Shown in pieces: positions 22,291 to 34,100 of a DNA stretch of 64,000 nt. The stretch comes from Tyto alba. Taxonomy: Eukaryota > Chordata > Aves > Strigiformes > Tytonidae. Made by a program: the position numbers and the translations under genes. A model generated the notes under the pieces. It was not told where the DNA came from and did not search any database. It saw nothing but the letters and a program-made list of their open reading frames with translations. Position 1 is the first letter of the stretch, and the number at the start of each line of letters is the position of its first letter. Location: assembly GCF_018691265.1 (NCBI RefSeq), contig NW_024881283.1:9791731-9855730 (forward strand). The letters are read 5' to 3'.

Positions 22291-24189
22291 CAGTAACTTG
22301 TGACCTTTGAGTCAGAGCACCCTCGTTTCTGACCAGGCCAGATTCTGCCCGGCACGCAGGGGTCAGAGATGCGGAGATAAAGAATTCACCTCGTGAATGA
22401 GCCACCAGAATATTGGGTGCACAGCGGCGTCTGGGGCGGCCGCGCTCACACGTTGTGCAGAGATTGCCAGGGGTGTTGCAGCAGCAAACTTTATCTGCTG
22501 CTATTCTGATATTGATGCCTGATGCTGTGATAAAGCAAGAAACGGGCGTTGGAGATGTATTGAACTGATGGATTGGACAGAACGGTAGCCAAAGGGGGAA
22601 AAAAATTACCTCAGTGGTATTCTGCAGACCTGCAGCACCCTGAGTTCACTCATCTCTCAAGTGCCATTTCCAATAACTTTAAGAACTACATGATGCTGGT
22701 GCAGGAGCCAGGGAAGAGTTTCCCATTTTGTATTTCCAAGAATCTCAGTGTTTCCTGGAGCTCTACAGCTCTCGCAGACGTGAGTTGCAATAACTTAGCA
22801 AATTATCAAAGGCCTTTTCTCTTGACAGCAGCTGTTGACAATAAAGCAACTTTCCCTGCTACATGGTCTGATCAGTCAACAGCGAGATGTCTGTGGCTTT
22901 CAGGAGCACAATACTATTTGAATATTTGAACTCCATCTCAGTTACTTTTCTGTCTACAGAAAACACAAGTAAAAGGAGGAAAATGCAAAATAACCCCTGT
23001 CCTGAAACCTTCCTCACTGCCACATCCCAACTTTTGCATGGCTCCCACGCCACAATGCTGATAGAAGTGAAAATATATTGCAAACAAATGCCCGTTTGGC
23101 AAACTTTGCCTTCTCTCTGCCTGTCAGCCAGATGCTGACACCTCACTCTTCCCCGGAAAACCAAGGCCAGAGTGTTTATTTAGGACCAAAATCAGCATCA
23201 ATCGGGGTCTGTCAGTCACTTTCCCGGAATAAAGCTCTGGGGCTGTGGCAGGGCTCGGAGTGTGTGTGGGGGGGGGGGGACAGTAATGGACACACGCTTG
23301 AATGAGCTTGCAGCCATTTCACTAACTGCCCGGAGCCTGGAAATCTTTTTTTTTTATTATTATTATTTAGAAAATAAACATTTTGTTTGTTAAGAAACTG
23401 CATTTAAGGTGCTGAAATGGAGCTTTCTTGAGCACCGGAGGACCCTTCCCGTAACCCTCTGCAGCCAGGCCGCTTTGGAGGGGGTTTGGAGAACCCAGCT
23501 GGGTGTGGGGCAGGGGGGCCAGGAGGAAGAGGAGGGCAGGGGGCTGCTCCGGCCGGGCAGCACGGATCCCTCACGGCTTCGTGGAGTGCCCGGGCAGCAG
23601 CAAGACGCACAGACCGACGGCACCGAGGTGCTGCCTGGGACCTGGGTGTTAATAACGTGCCTGAGAGGCGTGCACGCCGCAGCGTTCGGGAGGCTCCAAA
23701 TGAGTCACAGCACGCCAAGGGAAAACCACCCCGGCTGCCCTCAAAACGGAGCTGCCTCCTCCCCGCTCCCCTCCCCTCCTCCTCCCACCTGCCTTCCATT
23801 TTTCCTCATGCATGGAAGGTATTAATTACCCAACTTGCTTTAATGGCTCGCAGGAAGTGCCCTGCAGCAGTCCTGGTGCGGAGCGAGCTTTGCCCGGTGC
23901 GGCTCCGCGGTGTGCACGGCCCCTGGGCTGCCAGCCGAGGAAGAGGAGCGTGGCGTGAAGCTGCCGGGGCACGAAGCATTTCCTGTGGCCCTGCAGAAGG
24001 GACCCCATTTTTCTGAGCCCTCTGAGCAACTCTCATTTATCTCTGGTGTCCAGCTAAAGCAGCTCCTGTGCCCTCGGGGTGGCTGTGAGGGGTTTGTTAA
24101 CCTCCAGGACAGGCAAACTGCAACCTCTCACCTCCCCAGAATAAGCACGGCCGCTCGGTCCCACTCACTCACTTATTATTTGCTGCTGT

Positions 24190-24707
24190 TGAGCTGTGCC
24201 TAACCTCCCTGAGCTGTGCCTAACCTCCCTGAGCTGTGCGTAACCATCCCAAGCTGTGCCTAACCATCCTGAGCTGTGCCTAACCTTCCTAATCTGTGCC
24301 TAACCATCCTGAGCTGTGCCTAACCTTCCTGATCTGTGCCTAACCTTCCCAAGCTGTGCTTAACCATCCCAAGCTGTGCCTAACCTCCCTGAGCTGTGCC
24401 TAACCTCCCTGATCTGTGCCTAACCTTCCTGATCTGTGCCTAACCTCCCTGATCTGTGCCTAACCATCCTGAGCTGTGCCTAACCTCCCTGATCTGTGCC
24501 TAACCTCCCTGATCTGTGCCTAACAATCCTGAGCTGTGCCTAACCATCCTGATCTGTGCCTAACCTCCCTGATCTGTGCCTAACCATCCTGAGCTGTGCC
24601 TAACCTCCCTGATCTGTGCCTAACCTCCCTGATCTGTGCCTAACCATCCCGAGCTGTGCCTAACCTCCCTGAGCTGTGCCTAACCATCCTGAGCTGTGCC
24701 TAACCAT
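24190..24707. repeat. 20-bp minisatellite, about 26 units
   Basis: Tandem 20-bp units of the type GAGCTGTGCCTAACCTCCCT. Units vary mainly at two places: GAGCTG or GATCTG or AAGCTG, and CTCCCT or CATCCT or CTTCCT. The array starts after TGCTGCTGTT and ends in TAACCATGTG. Variant units alternate in runs, consistent with unequal exchange. No gene overlaps it. Confidence 0.97.
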
Positions 24708-27700
24708 GTGAACCTGCCGGGCAGAGCTGGGGGAGCAGGGCCAGGTAACTCGCCCCTCGCTGCAGGAGAGCAGAGGGGAGACGCGTCCCCCCTGCCTCCC
24801 CCGGGACGGGCCCCATCCTGCAGCTGGATGCGGTGTCAGGATCAGGGAGCGCTGCCGCAGCAAGGAGGGGCTGGGGCTCCCCTTTTCTGCTTCCAGCTCT
24901 GTGCTCCAGCTGTCAGAGGAGGAGTCTGGGCACCAGGCTTGTTTCTGGTGCAGAAGATGGTCACCAGCACATCTCCTCCCACTCCTTACACAGCTCATGG
25001 GAGCTGCAGGGGCCTCCTACAGAATTGCATTTGTACCAGCAATTTTAATAAAGGATCTGGAAAACAAACAGTCAGAGCAGTAGGGCACAGAGGATTTTTA
25101 TCCCCAGCAATGCCAGCCTCGACACTGAAACCAGGGGTGCAACCCCCTGGGGAGCTCCTGAGCTTAAATTTGGGCTGTCTCCTGCTCCCAGACTCCACTT
25201 TCTTTGCACTAGCCCAAACTGAAGGCAATGTGCTCATCAGATTGATCTGCAAACAGGTCGATACGGGGCAGCTCCAGCCGGTCTGAGCAATGTGCCTGTG
25301 GCAGGAGCCGCGTCTGAGCCTCAGCCCTGGGATTCCTAAAACCCACTGGATCCGGACAGCACGCAGCGCTGGGATCCTCTGGGAAGAAAGGTGACAAAAA
25401 AAAAAAACCCTCTCCTGGAAATGGCTGTTAATTCATAGACCATTTCATGGCCAAGGATGAGGCCCTGGGTTACAGCCCTGGCTCTGCCCTGCCCTCTCGC
25501 TGCGCTGCCAGCTCCATCCCTGCTTTCAGCACCAGGAACACCGAGCGCCATCCCCTGCAGAGCCAATTGCCTGGTGCCCACTGGTGAGCGAGGGGAGCAC
25601 AGGAACGGAGCAGCGACGCACGGGAGCAGAAGGGCATTAATCACCTCGCCGTGATTAGGGGCTGGCTGAGCACAGGCTGCCTCAGGGCCCTTCTGCTCCC
25701 TCCGAGTGCCCCAGTTTGCCGTGCTTGCAGACAGACGCAGTCCGGGCGCACGCACGAGCCCTCGGTCCAGGGAGCTGGTTTGCATTCCCACCGCCGGCTC
25801 CAGCACCTTTCCACCCCTGGCAGTTGCTATGGGAGGATGTGTCGCCGTGGTGGAAATGGCCGTTTTCTTAATTGCTTTTAGTGCTTTGCTGCACAGGAGA
25901 CCAGTAAAAGCGGAGTCTGCCTCCCACGCTGCTCCAGCTCCCGGCTGTAAGTCACCTTCCCGGAGCTCCAAACTTTAGCCCAAGCCAGAGGACTGGAGCC
26001 TTCGGTCCATCCCTCGAGTGGGATCGAGGTGGTGAGGAGGGCAGGGTGGCCAAGGGCTGCCCGGAGGTGGGACCCCCGGGCAGGACCATCGAAGGATGGG
26101 CCAGGGAAGCAGAGCTGCTGGGAGAGACGGGCAGAGAGCGAGGCCGAGGGGGCACGAGGCACCACCACAGGAGAGAGCAGCCCCGGCCACGTTGTCCTGG
26201 GGAAGAGCACCCACTTCAGCAAATCAAGTGTCAAAAGATGCAGAGATGCTTTTTTTTCCATCTTGAAATACACCGATTCATTTACTCAGAGCCATCCTTT
26301 TATTGCATGGAGATGGATATATACGCACATGTTATTTTAACTTCACAGCTCTCCCATCCGTACATAAAACAGCCCAGGGAGCCAAAGTTGATTCATCTGT
26401 TTGCCACAGAAGATGGATCAGTTAGCAAATTATTTTATTGACCCGCAGCTCTGCTTAAGGTCATTTGTTTCCTGGACAAGGCAGCACGCCTGGCATGGCA
26501 AACAGGGCTAAGAAGGGAACCTCCATATGTGATAAGCATAGCCAAGCCCTGGGGAAACTGGCCTCGTCACGAAACCCTCCGCGTCACGCTGGACCCCTCA
26601 CAGCCCGGCTGTGCTCGCCGGATAAGCTCAGCATTTGGGCTTTAATGCTGCAGCTTTTTCAGCTGTCTCAAGGCTTTTATCCCTGGCTGCTGCTGGGAAA
26701 GAAAATCCCTCCTTCTTCACCAAAATGTGGTTTGAAATCTTTTTGCTTTGTTCTTAAAGGACAATGAAAATAATTTCAGATGAGGAAGGGTGGAAATAGA
26801 CTTAACGCAGGTCTGTAGCCCACAGGGACGAGGCATGCACAGAAAACCACACTGCGGAAAAGCCAGGTCCTTCCCAGAGCTCTTGATCTGCACCTAAAAT
26901 CAGGCAGGGGGAAAAATGCAGACTTTCTTATAGCCTGCGCGTGCCCGAGGGGTTTCTCGGCAGGGGGTGGGTTTTGTGAACATCCCTGCTGCCCGTGTCC
27001 TTGCGAGGTCCCACCAACGTGCAGAAACCCCCGGCTGCCCCCGCACGTCTCCCCCTTGGCTCCCGCGCTCAGTGTCCCGCTGCCCTGCCCGTCTACCGGA
27101 GCCTTCTCTGGTTTTGCCATCCTCTCCGAGCCTCCCATCGAGCCGAGGCCTTGCTAACCTTCATTGCCTTCGCCTAAACATTTATTAATTGATCGCTGCA
27201 GGGTTACCCCAGGCTTCTGCTTGCATCTGGGGGAGATGAGGTGTCCACGGAGTATCCTCGCATGAACTCCCGCCGTACCAACATCTCCACGCGTTTGGCT
27301 CCGCATCTGCTGCTCTTGCTGCTGAGGCGGCTTTTAACCAAAGACATATGGGGCCCATTAACACGGTTTTGCTTGTTTGCAAAGCCAGATCTTAGGAAGA
27401 ACTGGCTGATTTCAGCTCATAGTTAAAAATCTCAAGTCTAGATACAGCTAGGTGCAGGAGCAGAGACCAGAGGGCTGGTGCCAGCCCGGCAGCTGGCCAT
27501 CACACAAGCGGTCACATCAAGCTCAGGATGAATGTGGAGGAGGTTGAATCCACGATGGACACAGACCAGATTAATTATAGCAAAGCCATCGATGTCTCCT
27601 TTTGCCCAACTGAATGCTGAGCCCTTCCTACAGTAGGTCTCATCCCACCTGCAGTCTGCTGGGATGCAGGGGAAGGGGGCGGAGAGGAATGGCTGGGTTG

Positions 27701-29730
27701 TGGGGACGTGCCACGTCCACCTGCCTGCAAGAAAATGATCCGGGTCAAAAGTACTTGGGCAGCCCCTCACCCCTGCTGCAAGAAGTGGATCTAAAAAGCT
27801 GGGCTTTCTCCATCTGTAGCCCCACCCCTGTCTTCACACTTTTTTTCAACTTTACAAATGTGCCAGATTAAAAAAAAAAAAAAAAAAGAAGAAAAAACAA
27901 AAAGGGAAAGTAGCACATCCCTTTGTGCAAGGCTTTCTTAAAATCCCTGTTAAGTTCCTGTACATGCTGACAGTTTTACAATTTACATGACAGCTGGCTT
28001 GCTTGGAGGAGATCTCTGTTAATTAAAATAACACAAAGGGAAAGAAGCGAAATCGTGTCAGCGGATAATTAATTCGGAGCAGGGCACCAGGCTGCACGCT
28101 GATCCCGCTAACAAAACTCTGCAGGAATTCACAGCTTTGCGGGGCCCAGCCCTGCTGAGCCTCCCGGAGCTGCCCTCGGTCCCCATCCTCCGCACCGGAC
28201 GGGTCCCCTCCCGGCAGGACACGCGCCTGTGCCGGCCCCGCCGCACCCGGGGTGCGAGGTGCTGCATCCCGGGGAGCGCTGGGGTCCGGTGCTTCGCCGA
28301 GGGGTCCGGGTCCGTTCCCCCCCTGCTCCCCGAAAGAGACGCTTCCTGCTCCTGCCCCTTCGCCCCGAGCCCACGGCCATCCCTCATCCCACGTGCCGTG
28401 GGAGAGCGTCTCACCCCGCTGTGCCCCCTCCGCCGCTCGGCGCTGGGGCTTCCCAGGGCTGCGCGCAGCCGGCCCGTGGCCGGTGCTGCCGAGGCCAAAT
28501 CGTTCCTGGCGGCAGCCGGGCGGGTTATCTCCCCGCTCCAGCCCCGCTCGGCCGCCCAGGCCGTCAGGAGCCGGTCCAGCCGCGGCCACGCTGCTGGGGA
28601 CGAGCAAATCTGGGGCAGGCTGAGCCGTTTCGGTGCCTCCCCGGCAGGATGGGGGTCTGTGCGAGAGGCGAGGGGCGGGTGTGCGAGGGGAAAGAGGGGT
28701 GGGCAGAGGGGGCTGCAGCGATTCGGGGAGCCCAGGGGAGCGGGGAAGGATCTCCTGCGGGGAGGAACAGGATTTAGTGGGGTTGAGGGAAGCGGAGCGA
28801 GCCAAGGCCTTGGCTGCTGGCCGCGGCCCCGGGGCGCTGGCTGGGTGCAGGCTGTGCCATCACCACACTGGGGTCCCCTCCTTGCTGCCCCGGCGCTGCG
28901 GTGGGACCCCGCGGTGCCCCGATGCTCCCCGTCCCCAGGCAGTGGCCTCTGCAAAACTGGCCACTCAGCAACTCACAGTTAAAGTTATGCTTAGTTAACT
29001 ATTCTGCGGCTCGCTCTCGCTGCTTTAGTGTGCTGATCAGGCGGGCTCGGAGATGGGGAAAGGGAAAAAAAAAAACACAGAAAGGAAAGAAAAAGAGCAG
29101 CCCAGGGCTCCAAAGCAGCTGAGGTGTCAAAGACAGAGATTTAATGAATGTGCCTGCGGTTCACCTGAACAGATGAGCACAAGCTAGAAGGAAAGAAGGA
29201 AGAAAATGGAAAAAAGAAAGGATCATTTTTCAGATTGGCAGCTCCCCTCCCAGACATCTTTTAACAAGAGGGGAAAAAAAAAGGCTTTAAAGGGCCAGCC
29301 AGCTGCTTCCCTCCACCGCAGCAGGGACCCGGGCACCCTGACACCCGCTGTGGGGGTCGGGCTGGATCGGTGCTGTGGTCCCCAGCCCCCCCTGTCCCCT
29401 CTTGGGGACCGGCTGCTGCCCGTGTGCTGGAGGTCCAGGACGCTGCGGGGCAGAGGAAGGGCCGGAGAGGCAACCTGCAGAAACGGCGGCGAGAGGAGGC
29501 AAACCTGTCGGCTCATCCATCACCCCGCGCCAGACCCTGTTTGAAGGCAAGCAATAAGTGTCTGCCTGCAGAATAAATCTGTGCGCTGAACATGTTAATA
29601 AACGGAGGGGGTTTGCAACAGCCAGCCTGGGTCAGCGGCTCTCCACGCTGCCCGGAGCTGCCCCGGCACACCGCAGGCCTGGGCAGAGCCCCCCTGGGGC
29701 GTCCCCGTCCCCCACCGCCCCACGGCTCCG
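24708..29730. other. Intergenic region with a CpG-rich patch at about 28.1-28.9 kb
   Basis: The sequence is GC-rich and carries overlapping long open frames on both strands at 28.0-28.95 kb. These are rich in Arg, Pro, Gly and Ala and look like composition artefacts. AT-rich islands lie at 26230-26460 and 27840-28080; the second includes an A tract at about 27869-27886. No recognisable gene was found. The CpG-rich patch could be an orphan CpG island. Confidence 0.6.
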
Positions 29731-29859
29731 ATGACTGAGCAGCCCACCTTGCAGATTAAATGACAGGAGATTTAGGGCTTATTTTTCCCCGCGTCTCCTG
29801 CAGTTGCATGCCCAGGCACCGGTGGAAGAAGCCGCTTTAAGGTGGCCAGCACAGACCCC
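29731..29859 (+). repeat. Copy 1 of a ~130-bp dispersed direct duplication
   Basis: This segment aligns with 31055-31186 in the same orientation at about nine identical bases in ten by eye, with two single-base length differences. It shares TGACAGGAGATTTAGGGCTT and then CTCCTGCAG followed by GTGGAAGAAGC. Flanking sequence is not shared. It may be a duplicated regulatory element or a low-copy repeat. Confidence 0.85.
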
Positions 29860-30510
29860 CTCGGGAAGTTGCACGGGGAGCCTGGGAGAGATTCAGTTCT
29901 GGAGTTTCTTTGCAGTTTACCAAAAGAAGGACTTTTTTCCCCAGTGGCTCTGGGTAGCTCCTTCTCTGCTCTCCTTTGTAACCATTTCCCATGCACAAAC
30001 TTTAATCAGTACCATGTCTGAGCAGTTGGCCGTGAGTTTTATCCAATGTCTCTTTTTCAAATGTCTAGAGGGAACGATTTTAATAAAATTGTATTTAATA
30101 CAGTTGAACTAGATGCAATGTGTAATGTGTCCCAAGCCAGCAGCTTCCCTTTGCTCCTTCATCCAGTGATGGAAAAATGAAAAAAACCCACACAAGACTA
30201 TTCCTTAGAAAAGCCACGGCCACAAAGGGGCCAGCTGGCATAGGAGGGGGAGCGAGCAAGGACCCGCTGTCACCCCAGCAGTGTCCCCTTCTGAGGGCAG
30301 AGGAGGAACCGGGGCTCTTCCCAAAGCCCGAGCAACCTTGGGCTGAGCTGTTCAAAACTGATTAATCAGCAGCTCCTGCCTGTTCCCACCATCCCGGCTC
30401 CTGAGCGCTCCTTAACCATCGCAGGGGAGGGAGCGAGGCTGGTGCCGGGCAGGGCACGGGCAGCGCTTGGGGTGCGGGAGGCAGGCAGCCTCCTGCTCGG
30501 GGCAGAGCTG

Positions 30511-30814
30511 GCCCGGGTGGAAATAACTGGCCCGAGTGGAAATAACTGGCCCGAGTGGAAATAACTGGCAAAAGTGGAAATAACTGGCCTGAGTGGAAAT
30601 AACTGGCCCAAGTGGAAATAACTGGCCCGAGTGGAAATAACTCGCCCAAGTGGAAATAACTGGCCCGAGTGGAAATAACTGGCAAAAGTGGAAATAACTG
30701 GCCTGAGTGGAAATAACTGGCCCAAGTGGAAATAACTGGCCCGAGTGGAAATAACTGGCCTGAGTGGAAATAACTGGCCCAAGTGGAAATAACTGGCCCG
30801 AGTGGAAATAACTG
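30511..30814. repeat. 19-bp minisatellite, 16 units with higher-order pattern
   Basis: Sixteen 19-bp units of the type GCCCGAGTGGAAATAACTG. Four main variants differ at the fourth to sixth bases (CGA, AAA, TGA, CAA) and follow the partial order A-B-C-D twice. This shows that blocks of several units were copied together. Minus-strand frames through it give artefactual 19-residue repeats. Confidence 0.97.
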
Positions 30815-31054
30815 GCCCGAGCAGAACCGCTGTGCCAGCGGCCGAGCTGGGAATGCCGCCCGGCCCCGGGGCACAATGGGTGGTCGCAGGGTGGCTGTGG
30901 CCTTGCCCCACGCTGGGCTCCCTGCCGTGGGTCCCTGCCAGGGCTCTTCCACAGGACCTGATAAAATCTGGCTATTCCTCCTGCGAGCGAGCAGGGGGCT
31001 GGTTTAACACAGAGAACTCAGCGCCGCTGCACTAAAAACTGCACAAGTGGCTCT

Positions 31055-31186
31055 GAGGACTGAGCACCCCACCTTGCAGACTAAATGACAGGAGATTTAG
31101 GGCTTATTTTTTCGCCGCATCTCCTGCAGTTTCATGCACAGGCACACGTGGAAGAAGCTGTTTTAAAGGTGGCCAGCGCAGACCCC
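31055..31186 (+). repeat. Copy 2 of a ~130-bp dispersed direct duplication
   Basis: This is the counterpart of 29731-29859, starting at GGACTGAGCACCCCACC and ending at GGCCAGCGCAGACCCC. It lies about 1.3 kb from copy 1, with the 19-bp minisatellite between them. On the minus strand both copies can be read as a similar short peptide, but the frame is broken by a one-base length difference, so coding is unlikely. Confidence 0.85.
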
Positions 31187-34100
31187 GCTCGCCCTCGCCC
31201 ACCCTTCGCACAAGGACCACCACCACGTTTCTTCTCCTTTGCACATCGCTCCTGAGCTCCCTGGGCCTGGGGGAATGGGGACAGGAATACTCCAAAATAA
31301 TAAAAAAAAAAAAAGGCAAACCCAGCACCGCCTTGGTGTTCCTGTCCCTCCCAGCTGGGTGCTGGCATCTCGGGGTCCCCTCAAACCCGTCCTCCCCTGC
31401 ACGGCCGGCGCTTGCTCCCGTGCTGCGCCGAGCGCCGTGCGTGGCTGCCGCAATTAAGGCTATCTGGGTTTCTGTGTAGCTGCAGGACAACATTTCTGAA
31501 GGCAGGACTTTGATCTTGTTTCCTAAAGAGTTTCTCTTCCCCTTTTCATGTGTGTTTTCCCTGGTTTTTGTCTCATTACTCAGGTGAAGGCTGATGTTCC
31601 CCAAGGCGGCCGTGCGGGAGCCGCCGTCCCCTCTCGCCTCCCACCGTGACCCGGGGGCACGGGGACGGGGCATCATTTCGTCTTGGAGCAAGTTTGTCCG
31701 TGGGCTTTTCCTGGGCAGAGGCTGCCAATTACACTCAAGACGCCGAGCTCTGTCAGATCGGGTTCTTGTCAGGGAGAACGCTGCGCTGGGGTCCTTCTTC
31801 CCGCTTTTTTTTTTGTCTGCGGTTGCTTTTTTCTCGATGGCTTTAATGATTTTGCAAAGGAGCCCTAATGATGGAGACGAGGGGGCTGCTCGTGGGTCCC
31901 CACGTGCTGCTCTGGCTCCCGGCAGCGCCGCTGCACCCTGGGGACCGTCACCCCCCAGGCGCCGGTCATCCCCTGGCAGGCAACGGGGACAGCCCTGAAG
32001 CCCAGGGGATGGGCCACCAAAGCCTCTCGGGATGTGCTGTCAGCTCAGCCCTGAGTATCAAAGTCAGCCTGGGTAAATAAATAAGTAAATCTTGTCCCCT
32101 GAACATTAGCATTTCTTCTTAAAACAGGCCCAGCCTTCTTGTAGCCATAATCCTCCCCAATACCAATCTCTGATTAAAACTCCGGTACTGACTGAGTCGT
32201 AATCCTTGCCACCTCAGGGCCATTTTATTATTACTATTATTATTATTTTCATCCATTAAGACCTGTTTTCTCTAAATGAAATAAAATAGGGGCAGAGATA
32301 ACAAAACTTATTGCTTTTTCATATATATATAAAAGAAAGAAACATTTTGCATTCAAAAAAAAAGTTAATAAATGGCCGAGCCCCAACAGATGGGGGTGTG
32401 TGCGGAATTTGCATTTTTCAGATTAACATGCACGAGCGAAGATAGAAAACGCACTTGCCCCGGGGAAATAATTTGAGAAATCTTTGCATATTTTATTTAA
32501 AAGCATGCCGCGTTAGGCAGGGTAATAATGCAGAGCGATGGTGATTAGGTTAGGCCTGGAGGGATCGCAGCCTGGGACCCTCCCTCCTCTCTCGCTCTGT
32601 CTCACCCTCCCTCCAAGCCCCCCTCAAACCCGTGGTGTTACACCCCAAACACCCAGCCTGAAAGGCAGCTCCGGAGGGGGGGGCGGGGTTCGCACATCGG
32701 CGTGAGCCCCACAGATTTAGCCCCACGGATTTGGGGCAGCTCCCGCTGCGTGGTCCGTGCAGCTCGGCGCGGGACGCTCCATCCCCACGCGTGTCAGCGG
32801 CTCGAGGAAATCCTCCCTCTGCGTTCAGCCGTCTCGCAGGTGCCTCCCCGGGGAGGGGATCTGCAAATCCCCTGGGAATTACAGCATTCCGCAGGGGCAG
32901 TCAGGGGTCCCGGCACCCCGATCCCGCAGGCTGCGTGGGAAATCCCAGCTGCAGAATTCGGGTCTGGCAGCCCCGAGGTCCCTCTTCTGCCAAAGCGGGC
33001 TCAGCTGGAGAGAAAGCATTTGTGCCCTCGTCTTCTGTTTGAAGCTGGGTAGTAAATCAAGGCTCACCCCTTAAAGTGTGTCTCAGCCAGGGAACGCTGT
33101 GTGTGGAATATGCTTTAAAAATGCATGGCCTTTGTTGTGGGGATTCAGGCAGCTTAAAAGAAACGGGGCGATCGCTCATAACGTGCTTCCGCTGGAGCCC
33201 AGATCTTCAAACCTCTGGATATGAAAAACACTTGACAAAGGTGTTTTGTCTCCCGTCCCATGGCGAGGGAAGGGGAAGGTGAAACAAGCTGCACGTAGCA
33301 AGCCCAGAGCCCGGTGCCAGCAGCCCCTCGAAGCCCCCCGGGAGCCATTTCCCACCCCCCAGGAGCCGTTTCCCCACCCGGGCTGCAGTGATGGGCAGCT
33401 TGTTCCCCACTCCAGCGTTTCAGCCCCCCCACAGATGTGGGGTGACACGAGATCCACTCGCAGGGACCGCGCTGCCCCAGTCCTTGGGATTTCAGAGCAT
33501 CCTTTGGGTTCCTCCCCGCTAATTAATACCTCGGTCTGGCAAAAGCCCGGGCAGATGGAGGTGCCCCTCCAGGATCCCACCCCTCCACCGAGCAGGAGCT
33601 GAGCCTCCGGAGGGTGACTGATCCTGCAGCTCCCATTAACACCAGTGGTGTGAGGTTGGGTTAAAACCTGCGGTGCAGGAGTCTGAAGAGGAAAGTCCCC
33701 GCAGCTGTGCAGTTTAACAGGGTGATAATTGGGCAGTGGGAGGGGAAGGAGCATAAATAGGAGGCACAGCAGGGGCAGGGGCTTTTGCACTGAGCTGGAA
33801 GCTTCTTTTGGGGGGAGCTTGGCAGTTGCCCCTGCAATCTAGGGGTGTCTGTGAGGTGGGCTGCTCCCTTGTGCTCTGCTCTTTGCTGGCTGGGGAGTGG
33901 GTTGATGGTGCAGATTCTATCGGGCACCTTCTCACGGGGAGCTCATCCTGCTTCTGCTGATGGAAAGGTAAATGGCAGAAGCTCAGAGGCGAGTAAAGCT
34001 TTGCTTCCCTGTCCAGCTGACACATGCCAAGCCTGCAACCTCCTCTTGGGTCAGGGTGCTGGGCTGGGTGCTGCTCGCCTTGCTGGTGGGTGCAGCCAGA

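Larger units (their letters stand above)
11153..24189. other. Intergenic region between PSMB2 promoter and the 20-bp array
   Basis: No coding exon with a recognisable product or convincing splice sites is visible. The stretch holds unique sequence with A-rich simple repeats near 13.5 and 16.4 kb and several AT-rich islands listed separately. Base composition rises from moderate to GC-rich around 17 kb. Open frames on both strands here are short or lie in GC-rich DNA, and none is supported as a gene. Confidence 0.7.

Noticed and set aside
28023..28982. Overlapping 260-298 residue open frames on opposite strands
   Set aside because: All lie in the same CpG-rich DNA where stop codons are rare. 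Composition is Arg/Pro/Gly/Ala-rich, with no domain, splice structure or familiar motif.
30362..30952. Repeat protein with 19-residue period (FHSGQLFPLGPVIST type)
   Set aside because: Produced by reading a 19-bp minisatellite, where three units make 57 bases or 19 codons. All three frames give the same protein in permuted order.
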